49,585 nucleotides of DNA from a virus: the IMG/VR virus record IMGVR_UViG_3300023110_000048, positions 1 to 49,585 of that record; one strand, given 5' to 3'. Below are positions 39,398 through 47,095 of this stretch, in pieces. Both the position numbers and the translations under genes were made by a program. Each line of letters begins with the position of its first letter. Position 1 is the first letter of the stretch. The notes beneath the pieces were generated by a model. It ran no database searches. It saw only the letters and a program-made list of their open reading frames with translations, and was not told the DNA's origin.

Positions 39398-40498
39398 TTA
39401 GATATTTTCTTCGAGGAAGGCAATGTCATCAGCAGTCAAACCAAAGTGCTTATAAACTTCTTCGTTAGTCCAAACTCTAGTAAAATCTACAACGGGAAGG
39501 AATCTTGTCTGTGGGCCATCTATACTACGACTTGTTTTTGTTAGCTCATATAATGCTACACACAGATTAGATTTGAGATAAGTTCTAATGTTGTCAGCTT
39601 CAATCCTGTCCTTAGCAATAAGCTGACGATATGATCCTGGTATGCCTGTTCCAGGCTCAGTGAGCTCTACTGCCTGTAAATGACACTTGGCGTTAGACAT
39701 ATATGATGTAACTACACGATAGTTGTCAATGTCTCTGTCTAGCTTACCTGTCTCAATCTTATGTCCGTGTCGTGAAACATTAGCTATTACATTACCAATT
39801 TCATCAGTTAGCTTTACAGCCTTGAATCGTAAAATAGATTCTTTATTGTAGTATTCAGTTCCTGCCACTCGCTCAATCTTTTCAATTATGCTTTTAATTT
39901 GTCCATCTAACCAAATATCACCATCAAACTTTGGAGCACTATTGTCAGTAATAAAATATAATGTTTCTACTGTAACGCCTGGAAATGTTTCTGACGGTAA
40001 AAATTCTACAACACCTAAACCGTTATCGTTGATACGTTTTCGTAAGGAGCGGTAGTTGTTTGATTGAGCTAATGATGATGGAACAACAGCAGCAACAGTA
40101 TTGGACATATCCATTGCTTTGGAAATGAATTTGTCCCATAAAGTTGCTTTACCATTTGTACCATCTGTATATGGTGGATTCATTACAGTAACATCAAACT
40201 TCATATGGGTGTTTTCACTAATAAAATCCTTTACTTCGTAAGTTCCAATTAATCGGTTTCGTCCTTTAGTAGCACGAAGTCTCAGATTGGAACTATCATA
40301 TCCAAATACACGAGATTTGATGTTCTCTGCTGAGTGTCCTGCTTCTCGTAACCTTCGCTCAATTTCTTTTACAAATTGTCCACCACCAATAGCTGGATCT
40401 AAAAATGTAGTAGTGGCAGAAGTCCATATCTCAGTTGGAAGAGCATCAAGCATATTATTTACTATATTAGCTATACCAAATTGTCTTCTTTGAAGCAT
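39398..40498 (-). CDS. N6-adenine DNA methyltransferase, island copy 4
   Basis: 366 aa. N-domain MLQRRQFGIANIVNNMLDAL, FLDPAIGGGQFV, motif IV VMNPPYTDGT (~107); the centre includes LPSETFPGVTVETLYFI. Ends FGLTADDIAFLEENI. Promoter differs from copies 2 and 3 (TATACT -10). Confidence 0.88.
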   Translation of the reverse strand: MLQRRQFGIANIVNNMLDALPTEIWTSATTTFLDPAIGGGQFVKEIERRLREAGHSAENIKSRVFGYDSSNLRLRATKGRNRLIGTYEVKDFISENTHMKFDVTVMNPPYTDGTNGKATLWDKFISKAMDMSNTVAAVVPSSLAQSNNYRSLRKRINDNGLGVVEFLPSETFPGVTVETLYFITDNSAPKFDGDIWLDGQIKSIIEKIERVAGTEYYNKESILRFKAVKLTDEIGNVIANVSRHGHKIETGKLDRDIDNYRVVTSYMSNAKCHLQAVELTEPGTGIPGSYRQLIAKDRIEADNIRTYLKSNLCVALYELTKTSRSIDGPQTRFLPVVDFTRVWTNEEVYKHFGLTADDIAFLEENI

Positions 40499-40541
40499 CG
40501 TGCCCTGTGTGTGTTTGTGTTATTGCCTAACTGTTCTATAT

Positions 40542-40569
40542 AGTATAACACAGATGAGGAATAAGTCAA
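40542..40569 (-). promoter_or_regulatory. Early promoter, TATACT variant
   Basis: TTGACT, 16 bases, TATACT. Leader GTTA-ggcaa-TAAC hairpin. Confidence 0.7.
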
Positions 40570-40598
40570 CCAAATTCCTCATCTTTTTTTATTTTTTT

Positions 40599-41636
40599 TT
40601 AGGCAGCCAACGCTTCTTCAGCTCGTCGTCTGTTCATAAGCAGCTCGCCGTATGTTGTGGACACATAGCTATCTACAGCCCAGTCACCTACCGCTCGCTC
40701 AGTGTTGGTGCCTGTCATCAACAACACATAATCAGTGTTGTCAATCTCATTCTGTAGCAAGCTCGCCTGCCCTGCCTGATGGACACCAAAGTCAGCCTCG
40801 TCAACAATGAGCAACTTGGAAGCATTACGACCCATTACAAACTTGACACGCTCCTCACGCTCGCTGCCTGCGTTGATACCTAAGTATACAATAATCCGCT
40901 TGCCTGCTGCCAATGCTCCGTCAATCTGCTCTTGGTAGTTTGGATTGTTAGTTGTTTCGATATGCTCTAAGTCAGCAAACTGCTCAAACTCAACCAAGTC
41001 ACTTGCGAATGAAGTAAACACTGTTTTGACATATGAAGTAACAACAATCATATCTACGTTCATTACTTGCCCAACACCTGCGCTCCACAGTGTCTTACCA
41101 AAGCGAGCACAAAGTTCAGCAAATACAACCTTGTCTCCTCTGTTGTATGCCGCTAACACCTCGTCCATCATATCCATCTGTGCCGTGGAAAACTTTACAT
41201 CAATTCTAGCCTGCTTGTAGCTGGACAAGAATGTAGCAATGACAGGCTTGAGTGTGTCAAAGCTGGCAGCGTGGAATTCTGTACCTACTGACAAGTCATT
41301 GCTGAGGCGTAGCTCGTCAATCAAGTTACGCATCAAATCATCTAGCTTGGAATGCTTGCGGAATCGCTTGACGTGCTCTGCGTAGTCTGAGGCGTCCCAA
41401 ACTTTTACAAGTCCGTCAGCAGCCATTCTGTCATATACACCACCGCGTCGTGAAAAAGTAGAGCGTCTAATGTATGCCTTGACATCAGCCTCAGCTTCTT
41501 CAAGTGTCATTGGGATAGTAACAAATCGCTCACCAAACTTACACTTGCCTTCTGGACTGGACTCGTCTGCGAGTGTAGTGTCCATAACCAAGTAAACCAT
41601 CATACGTGACTTTTTAATGTTTGCATCTAGTGACAT
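40599..41636 (-). CDS. N-terminal half of a split SF2 helicase
   Basis: 345 aa. Walker A-like LCARFGKTLWSAG (~residue 183), motif Ia region MIVVTSYVKTVF, DEAD box LLIVDEADFGVHQAG (~275), motif III-like LLMTGTNTERA (~307), then the frame ends. No motif IV-VI. The ~160-residue N-terminal region is helical and charged. The 443-aa gene 4 kb away supplies just the missing second domain. AGGAG SD, own promoter; so it is a designed gene end, not a frameshift. Confidence 0.72.
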   Translation of the reverse strand: MSLDANIKKSRMMVYLVMDTTLADESSPEGKCKFGERFVTIPMTLEEAEADVKAYIRRSTFSRRGGVYDRMAADGLVKVWDASDYAEHVKRFRKHSKLDDLMRNLIDELRLSNDLSVGTEFHAASFDTLKPVIATFLSSYKQARIDVKFSTAQMDMMDEVLAAYNRGDKVVFAELCARFGKTLWSAGVGQVMNVDMIVVTSYVKTVFTSFASDLVEFEQFADLEHIETTNNPNYQEQIDGALAAGKRIIVYLGINAGSEREERVKFVMGRNASKLLIVDEADFGVHQAGQASLLQNEIDNTDYVLLMTGTNTERAVGDWAVDSYVSTTYGELLMNRRRAEEALAA

Positions 41637-41696
41637 AGTGTGTCTCCTGTGGAGTGTGTAAAAAATGTAAGCTCTTATGTCTTACTGTATGTATGT

Positions 41697-41724
41697 ATTA
41701 TAACATACCTTTGGAAAAAGTCAA
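41697..41724 (-). promoter_or_regulatory. Early promoter (helicase N-half)
   Basis: TTGACT, 16 bases, TATAAT. Leader hairpin GTAAG-acataagag-CTTAC. Confidence 0.84.
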
Positions 41725-41733
41725 GCCTTTTTC

Positions 41734-41841
41734 TTATCTTTTTTTATCTTTTTTTCTATTTTTTTCATCGAGGCTGATGATGAGGTTGTGTAGCATTCTA
41801 GCTGGGAGGAACTTTATTGTGCTGGTGTATCCTATTGACAT
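41734..41841 (-). CDS. 35-aa basic peptide
   Basis: MSIGYTSTIKFLPARMLHNL, then ending in a Lys-rich run encoded by the next promoter's A-tract (DEKNRKKDKKR). Good SD (AGGAG) and own promoter support translation. Unknown. Confidence 0.5.
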   Translation of the reverse strand: MSIGYTSTIKFLPARMLHNLIISLDEKNRKKDKKR

Positions 41842-41882
41842 GGCGTCTCCTGTGTGTTGCTGTATTACTTACTATACTTCTA

Positions 41883-41911
41883 ATTATATAGGAGGCGGGC
41901 TCAAAAGTCAA
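41883..41911 (-). promoter_or_regulatory. Early promoter, methyltransferase class
   Basis: TTGACT, 17 bases, TATAAT, CCTATATAATTAGAAG context. Confidence 0.84.
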
Positions 41912-41931
41912 GACTTTTTTTATCTTTTTTT

Positions 41932-41948
41932 GGGGAGGCATGCTCCCC
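41932..41948. other. GC-rich hairpin after methyltransferase copy 5
   Basis: GGGGAG-gcatg-CTCCCC just after the stop of the 425-aa methyltransferase on the minus strand, followed by an A-tract rather than U. Like the hairpins near 27.47 and 43.38 kb. Confidence 0.45.
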
Positions 41949-41963
41949 GTTGTGTGGAAGGAA

Positions 41964-43241
41964 TTATTTGATAGTGTTTTCGATGTAAGCAATCTCTTCA
42001 GCAGTAAAACCAAAGTGGCTATACAAGCTAGCGTCGTCTAACTTATTGTTATGGACATCATACTGTGGAATGCTATGACTCTTTACAGCAATACACCAGC
42101 CGTTAGTCTTTTTGTATGTAGCTGCCAAAAATCTAATTGCCTTAGATGAAAAATACTTGCGGTATAGTTCACCTTCATTCTTATCTTCAACTGGAAGATA
42201 ATACATCAACGCACCAAAAGCAGTAGTTGTGATTGGCATATTATTATCATCAGCGTCTTTATTGTAAAATGAGGAGCTAATGTTTAAGCCAATCTTTAAT
42301 ACACCGTCGTTACTAACAACTTTATTAGTGTAACCTTTGCCTCTTTTAGCTGATGACTTAATACAATCATATCTAAACTCAGCGTCAGCAACTTCGCTAA
42401 AGGTAGCATCTATACTATCGCTATCTCTGTCACCCATACCTAGCACAATCTGATCTGCTGATGATGTTATTTTGTTGTTGATGCCCTCAACAAATAACTG
42501 TTCTGCTGTCTTTGCGTAGCCGTCTGTAATATCATATGTTGACTCGCTGTCGTCAGCTAGTATAACGCGAGTATTACCTGTGTAAGCCTCTTTCTTTGCT
42601 ACAATAGCGGCTATTTCAATGCCTTGCTTGAAGTAGTTATCAGCTCTAGTATCTACTAGCTCAGTATTCATAACTGTTGTTAGTGCTGTTCTAACTGCTT
42701 TCGTAGCAGCATTGTTACCTTTTAGCCACCCAGTTGGTATAACCCATACCAAGTAACCACCGTCGGCTACAAATGTAATAGCTTTCTTTGTCAGCATGGG
42801 CCAAATCTTTTTTGTTACTTTCGTGCCTGGAATTGGCGCATCGTATGGTGGATTACCAATAACTACATCATACTTGCCTTTCGCAACATCATCTATACGA
42901 GTGATAATCTTAACACCCATCTTTTCTAACCACGCTGTCTTTTCTTTATCATCAGATAAAAATGTAATATTTTCTTGTGAAGTTTTTTCACCCATTAGCC
43001 TGTTTTGTTCAAGTAGCTCTAGCACAAATTCTACATTGTATAGCACTAGGATATTTTTTGTTGTATCAGCGTTCATAAGCATCTCTTCTACAAGCTCTTT
43101 AGTAAAAGCTCGTGGAGTATGAATCTTATGACTTGATGGCATCATATGATGCTTTTGTAGTTTTACAAGATGCTCCCATGCTTTATCAAACTTGGCGCTA
43201 ACAATAGCTTTGTAATCTACTGTATTTACTTTAGCTGCCAT
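41964..43241 (-). CDS. Divergent N6-adenine DNA methyltransferase, island copy 5
   Basis: 425 aa. IHTPRAFTKELVEEML matches the start of TaqI-type enzymes, and motif IV is clear (VVIGNPPYDAPIPG, ~residue 128). Motif I is unusual: ILVLYNVEFVLELL stands where F-x-DP-x2-G-x-G-x-F is expected, so SAM binding may differ or the protein may need a partner. The end is FGFTAEEIAYIENTI, shared with the island. Own promoter. Confidence 0.82.
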   Translation of the reverse strand: MAAKVNTVDYKAIVSAKFDKAWEHLVKLQKHHMMPSSHKIHTPRAFTKELVEEMLMNADTTKNILVLYNVEFVLELLEQNRLMGEKTSQENITFLSDDKEKTAWLEKMGVKIITRIDDVAKGKYDVVIGNPPYDAPIPGTKVTKKIWPMLTKKAITFVADGGYLVWVIPTGWLKGNNAATKAVRTALTTVMNTELVDTRADNYFKQGIEIAAIVAKKEAYTGNTRVILADDSESTYDITDGYAKTAEQLFVEGINNKITSSADQIVLGMGDRDSDSIDATFSEVADAEFRYDCIKSSAKRGKGYTNKVVSNDGVLKIGLNISSSFYNKDADDNNMPITTTAFGALMYYLPVEDKNEGELYRKYFSSKAIRFLAATYKKTNGWCIAVKSHSIPQYDVHNNKLDDASLYSHFGFTAEEIAYIENTIK

Positions 43242-43300
43242 TGTGTGTATCTCTCTTTGGAGTTATAAAAAATGTTAGTTTTCCTAACTGCTTAAATACT

Positions 43301-43328
43301 ATTATAACACACCTATGGAAAAAGTCAA
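43301..43328 (-). promoter_or_regulatory. Early promoter (methyltransferase copy 5)
   Basis: TTGACT, 16 bases, TATAAT. Leader hairpin GTTAG-gaaaa-CTAAC (43274-43288). Confidence 0.84.
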
Positions 43329-43400
43329 GCCTTTTTCTTATCTTTTTTTATTTTTTTTTATTTTTTTTTTTGGGGAGCGTCACCGCCCCCCTGTATGTTA

Positions 43401-44774
43401 TCAAAAAGTGGATAACTCTTCTACACTCATAGCTTCAACAATCGCCTTTGCTATTGTATTTTTGATGTCGCTTACACCATGGTCCATACCAAACTCGCGC
43501 TCTTCACCACCTTTGCTTGGCTCAGCCTTTTCAGCTACAACAGTTTCAATAGTTGTGGCGCTTACATCTGTGCCAGTGTCTTTGATGGCGCTAACCATAT
43601 TAGCAATCATATTTGATGTTGTGTCATCATCATTTACAATCAATGCCGTTACCATTGCGTATGTCTTCTTGCTTGGATCAGCTTTGAATAATCTTACAGC
43701 TCGCCCAATTGTCTGCTGTAATGTATCTTCAGCTAAGTTACGCATAATAACAACACCTGTTAGCCCGTCAACATCAATGCCTTCAGCCAGCATATTGTAA
43801 TGGAATACTAAAGCATTATCACAAGCTTTCAGCGCCGCAAACCACTTTTGGCGTGACATTTTGACATTGTCAACTCTAAAGCCTGTTTTAGATGTACAAG
43901 TAAAAACTTTGTGGTCGGCGTAATGCTTCTTGAAAGTAGCAATACTGTCATTTACTAGCTTGACATGAGCTGAGCCTTTTGTAGCAAACAAAATCTTGGA
44001 GCTACCAATTGTTGCTAAGCCACTTTCTACTTGCTTCTTAGCCGCTGCTACCATCTGGCTAACAGTGCTGTCGTCTGTGTTACCCTTGCTGTCAGCGTCA
44101 GTGTAGTAACTTACAACGTGAAGCTCTGGAGCAACAATGTAACCCTTAGCAATCATCTCAGCAGCGTCACGTACAAACCATCGCTTGCCAAATACATTTA
44201 CATTGTTGAGCCCTGTGCCTGTCATATTGTGTCGCTCAGTTGCTGTAAAAGTCAGCTTTACAGTAGCGTCAATATTGGACCAAGTCTCAAAGCGTGACGC
44301 ACCTACCAGCTTCTGTGCTTCGTCAGCCATAGCTAAGTCAAACTTGACACCTACCAACTCTGGCATGGAAGCGTAGCAGCAAAAAATAATTGTTGTGCCA
44401 CCTGCTTTGCGAGCTGCTTCTACAGCTACGCCAGCGTCAGTAGTTGTGCCCAAGTAGTTGGACCAGCTACTAAACAACTCTTCTTTTACTTCACCGGAGT
44501 TGAAGTTGATGGTGTTAAACTTACCGTCAATAGCAAAGTTGAAGTCACCTGCTAACTGGTGACACAAGCTAATAGTTGGAGCACCAATAAAAATTAGCTT
44601 GGCGCCGTTATTGCTTGCTACTAAGCTGATGTTAGCCTGCAGGATGCTTTTGCCAGCGCCTGTGGGCAGTACAAATCGACCACGTGTTTCGCCAGCAGCT
44701 ACCTTGCTCTCGTATGTAGCAAGTCCGTCTGTTTGGTGTTCGCGTAATGTAATGATGTTGTTTAGCTTTAGCAT
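43401..44774 (-). CDS. Complete SF2 DEAQ-type helicase
   Basis: 457 aa from ATG 44774 (SD AAGGGAA); the longer frame runs through its promoter. Motif Q-like LREHQTDGL, Walker A LPTGAGKS (~residue 40), DEAQ box (LAMADEAQ, ~145), motif III LTFTATE, V MLAEGIDVDG, VI QQTIGRAVRLF. Resembles type I/III restriction-type and UvsW-like motors. Transcribed immediately before the methyltransferase/half-helicase genes, so a role in the same system is suggested. Confidence 0.88.
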   Translation of the reverse strand: MLKLNNIITLREHQTDGLATYESKVAAGETRGRFVLPTGAGKSILQANISLVASNNGAKLIFIGAPTISLCHQLAGDFNFAIDGKFNTINFNSGEVKEELFSSWSNYLGTTTDAGVAVEAARKAGGTTIIFCCYASMPELVGVKFDLAMADEAQKLVGASRFETWSNIDATVKLTFTATERHNMTGTGLNNVNVFGKRWFVRDAAEMIAKGYIVAPELHVVSYYTDADSKGNTDDSTVSQMVAAAKKQVESGLATIGSSKILFATKGSAHVKLVNDSIATFKKHYADHKVFTCTSKTGFRVDNVKMSRQKWFAALKACDNALVFHYNMLAEGIDVDGLTGVVIMRNLAEDTLQQTIGRAVRLFKADPSKKTYAMVTALIVNDDDTTSNMIANMVSAIKDTGTDVSATTIETVVAEKAEPSKGGEEREFGMDHGVSDIKNTIAKAIVEAMSVEELSTF

Positions 44775-44834
44775 TTGTTTCCCTTGCTTGGGGTTTGTAA
44801 AAAGTGTTAGTTGCTGTCCTAACTGTATGTATAT

Positions 44835-44862
44835 ATTATAACACAACTTTGAATAAAGTCAA
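44835..44862 (-). promoter_or_regulatory. Early promoter (complete helicase)
   Basis: TTGACT, 16 bases, TATAAT. Leader hairpin GTTAG-gacagcaa-CTAAC (44806-44823). Confidence 0.84.
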
Positions 44863-44954
44863 GCCTTTTTTTATTCTTTTTTTATTTTTTTCTAAAAAAA
44901 GTTTCAAAGCTGGACTCATTGCGTGTTGTGGAATAATTACTTACTATACTTCTA

Positions 44955-44983
44955 ATTATATAGGAGGCGGGCTCAGAAGTCAA
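44955..44983 (-). promoter_or_regulatory. Orphan early promoter upstream of the helicase promoter
   Basis: TTGACT, 17 bases, TATAAT in the methyltransferase-class context. Only a 27-codon Lys-rich ORF without SD (44836-44919) lies before the next promoter. Tandem promoters for the helicase or a deletion scar. Confidence 0.7.
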
Positions 44984-45002
44984 GACTTTTTCTTATCTTT
45001 TT

Positions 45003-45959
45003 TTAAGAAAAATCAAATAAATTGTCTATGGGCTTGGGGGAGGGTTCAGCTATAGGATCACCCGTATCTACTGACTTGCGGATATCTAGCAGCACATCTG
45101 ACTCATACTTCTTATCTGGTGTTGTTCGCATATCCTTGTGGATCTGTGTAGTGAGCTGATGATCCTCTGGTGTAACGACATTCTCTGGCGCTGAGTCAAT
45201 TCTCAGTTTAGCTATGTCATAGTATTTTGTATCACGCTCTATGCCTATAAATGATCTGCCTGTGAGCTTTGCGGATACTCCTGCTGAGCCTGATCCCATA
45301 GTAAAATCTAATACAGTATCACCAGGATTAGAATATGTCATGATGAGCCAATTCAATACATTGGTTGGCTTCTGCGTAGGATGAACTGTCTGCTGCGCTG
45401 AAAAGTTTCTAGATCCATGTAGGATTGACTTGGGCTTTCGTGTTCCTTCATTCTCTCCGCCAGTATATATTTTACCTTTGCTACCAAAACCAAAGCCGTG
45501 TGTATTTGTTCCTGTGCCGTAGCCATCAGGATTATGTCTCTTGTATGGATCACCCTCTTCCATAATAGGATTGTATGTGCCGCCTGATTGACGAGCGAAC
45601 ACCATAATATTCTCATGAACTTTCTGTGGGCGATACTTTGCTAGTCCAGGGCTACCACATTTGTTTTTGTTCCATATCAGCTCGTGGCGAAACCAGTCTA
45701 GCTTTGAGACTATCAGTAAAGCAGAGAATGGTTGGCTACCGAAAAATACAATGTTTGCTTGTGGCTTACATACACGCTCAAGCTCACGCCATAACCTTCC
45801 AAAGTCTAATACTGTATCCCATTCAATAGTAGTAGTGCCATACGGTGGATCGTTACAAACCATATCCACCGAAGCGTCCTCAAGTTGTTCGAGGACGCTA
45901 AAGCAATCATCGTTGTGTAGTGTTATCATTTCAAGATTTAAATAATGAACGGGAATCAA
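45003..45959 (-). CDS. Beta-class amino-methyltransferase (N4-C or N6-A) with clamp-peptide tail
   Basis: 318 aa. Motif order IV then I: CNDPPYGTT (~residue 35), TRD in the middle, then HPTQKPTNVL and VLDFTMGSGSAGVSA (~220), the beta-class arrangement. The C-terminus is IDNLFDFS. Start ATG 45959 has GGAG 6 bases upstream; an alternative in-frame ATG at 45929 is possible. Overlaps the preceding gene. Confidence 0.87.
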   Translation of the reverse strand: MIPVHYLNLEMITLHNDDCFSVLEQLEDASVDMVCNDPPYGTTTIEWDTVLDFGRLWRELERVCKPQANIVFFGSQPFSALLIVSKLDWFRHELIWNKNKCGSPGLAKYRPQKVHENIMVFARQSGGTYNPIMEEGDPYKRHNPDGYGTGTNTHGFGFGSKGKIYTGGENEGTRKPKSILHGSRNFSAQQTVHPTQKPTNVLNWLIMTYSNPGDTVLDFTMGSGSAGVSAKLTGRSFIGIERDTKYYDIAKLRIDSAPENVVTPEDHQLTTQIHKDMRTTPDKKYESDVLLDIRKSVDTGDPIAEPSPKPIDNLFDFS

Positions 45960-46170
45960 TTACTCCCAGCTCCTGCTGTACTACAGGATGTTCAACGTGC
46001 TCTACACGATTGGCTGGATGTAGTGTATCCTGCTCACGCTTCACTAACCTAGCTTCAGCAGCAATAAAATCAGCCAGCTTTAGAAACTCCTCTGCTCGTT
46101 CAAATTCGCCAAGACCCATTGCTTCAGCATACTGATCCATGAATGTCTTTTTATGATATCTATCAGTCAT
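45931..46170 (-). CDS. Hypothetical protein (79 aa)
   Basis: I chose ATG 46170, which overlaps the previous stop by 8 bases. Charged helical (KKTFMDQYAEAMGLGEFERA), then HPANRVEHVEHP. In a chain of overlapping small genes ahead of the methyltransferase; unknown. Confidence 0.55.
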   Translation of the reverse strand: MTDRYHKKTFMDQYAEAMGLGEFERAEEFLKLADFIAAEARLVKREQDTLHPANRVEHVEHPVVQQELGVIDSRSLFKS

Positions 46171-46483
46171 AGTAGTCACTCTCTTTGGATAGGATTTCTT
46201 CTTCAAAGTTATGAACAACACGGATAACATCATCCAAGCAGTTTAGCTCTGAGCCAATCCTCTGAGAGTCTAGATAAACTGCGAAGTGGAAGAACTCGTC
46301 ACGCTTTACATCAAACTCTACATCAGTAGATTTATTGCGAACAGCATACTTATTCTCTCCTCTGCTGAGGATATGATAGTTACCCTTCATACGCCGAAGA
46401 GCAACAAAGTATTTCATCTCAATGTCATGGACATGCTTTCGAGCCTGTGCCAACTCGTCATGAATTTGCTGTAGGTGTGTCAT
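46163..46483 (-). CDS. Hypothetical protein (106 aa)
   Basis: ATG 46483 follows GAGGAAA at SD distance. Helical N-terminus (QQIHDELAQARKHVHDIEMK), then a beta segment (NYHILSRGENKYAVRNK). Overlaps the preceding gene by 26 bases. Unknown. Confidence 0.55.
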   Translation of the reverse strand: MTHLQQIHDELAQARKHVHDIEMKYFVALRRMKGNYHILSRGENKYAVRNKSTDVEFDVKRDEFFHFAVYLDSQRIGSELNCLDDVIRVVHNFEEEILSKESDYYD

Positions 46484-46649
46484 CGCTTTCCTCATCATCA
46501 GAGTTCATAATTAGTTTGAGGCTACGCTCCATCATCAGCTCTTCCATAGCCTCGGTTAGTGCTAACAGTTTTCGCTTCTCCTTCAGCCTCTTCTCCAATT
46601 GAATAATCTCAACTTTGAGTTCAGCTGATGATTGCCTATATCTTGCCAT
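46458..46649 (-). CDS. Small coiled-coil protein (63 aa)
   Basis: Lys/Glu heptads (VEIIQLEKRLKEKRKLLALT) and an acidic tail (DDEESDD). GAGG SD; starts 1 base after the previous stop. Unknown. Confidence 0.55.
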   Translation of the reverse strand: MARYRQSSAELKVEIIQLEKRLKEKRKLLALTEAMEELMMERSLKLIMNSDDEESDDTPTANS

Positions 46650-46650
46650 A

Positions 46651-46857
46651 TTAGTCCTCTATAATGTTATCGTCAGTATCCACAATAGTGAAGCGTTTAG
46701 AAAGCTCGCTACGAGTGAATCCACAACGGATAGTGTCAATAGCATATAGCTTTCGTAATGCTGCTTGTGTGCGGGGAAAATAAATAACCTTACCATCCTT
46801 CATTGTTCGTCGTGTAACAATGAGAGCAGTCTGATCATGCTTTGTTAGTCTTGCCAT
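46651..46857 (-). CDS. Hypothetical basic protein (68 aa)
   Basis: Alpha/beta, ARLTKHDQTALIVTRRTMKD ... FPRTQAALRKLYAI; acidic end. AAGGAG SD located inside the preceding gene. Unknown. Confidence 0.55.
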   Translation of the reverse strand: MARLTKHDQTALIVTRRTMKDGKVIYFPRTQAALRKLYAIDTIRCGFTRSELSKRFTIVDTDDNIIED

Positions 46858-47008
46858 TTCTCTCCTTAAAGCTTCGTAGAGTGTTTCGCATAGCTCTCAG
46901 CTCTACCGCATTTATGCGCCTAGCCAAGACAGTTAGCTCTTCAAAAGATTTATTCCTATGACCCATTCTGCGTAGGGCCGATGCTGTAAGAGTACCAATA
47001 TATTTCAT
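46835..47008 (-). CDS. Hypothetical Arg-rich protein (57 aa)
   Basis: MKYIGTLTASALRRMGHRNK, helical and basic throughout. First gene of a six-gene overlapping operon that ends with the beta-class methyltransferase. Possibly nucleic-acid-binding by charge. Confidence 0.55.
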   Translation of the reverse strand: MKYIGTLTASALRRMGHRNKSFEELTVLARRINAVELRAMRNTLRSFKERNGKTNKA

Positions 47009-47058
47009 GATAGTTCTCAGTTAGAGTGATAGGCAGAAAACACTACCTTATATTTCTA

Positions 47059-47087
47059 ATTGTATAGGATTATTTTGAGAAAGTCAA
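47059..47087 (-). promoter_or_regulatory. Early promoter of the 47-45 kb operon
   Basis: TTGACT, 17 bases, TACAAT. Confidence 0.72.
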
Positions 47088-47095
47088 GAAAATAT

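Noticed and set aside
35416-41636. Helicase split explained by a frameshift or sequencing error
   Set aside because: The halves are 4 kb apart in reversed order of domains along transcription, each with its own promoter and SD.
44836-44919. 27-aa Lys-rich ORF in the orphan promoter cassette
   Set aside because: No Shine-Dalgarno, and mostly a translation of the A-tract and the next promoter; kept only as part of the promoter note.
22900-47000. T-runs after TGTCAAGCC on the + strand read as terminators of minus-strand genes
   Set aside because: On the minus strand they are A-tracts upstream of -35 boxes; only three sites have a true stem, and that would act on + strand RNA.
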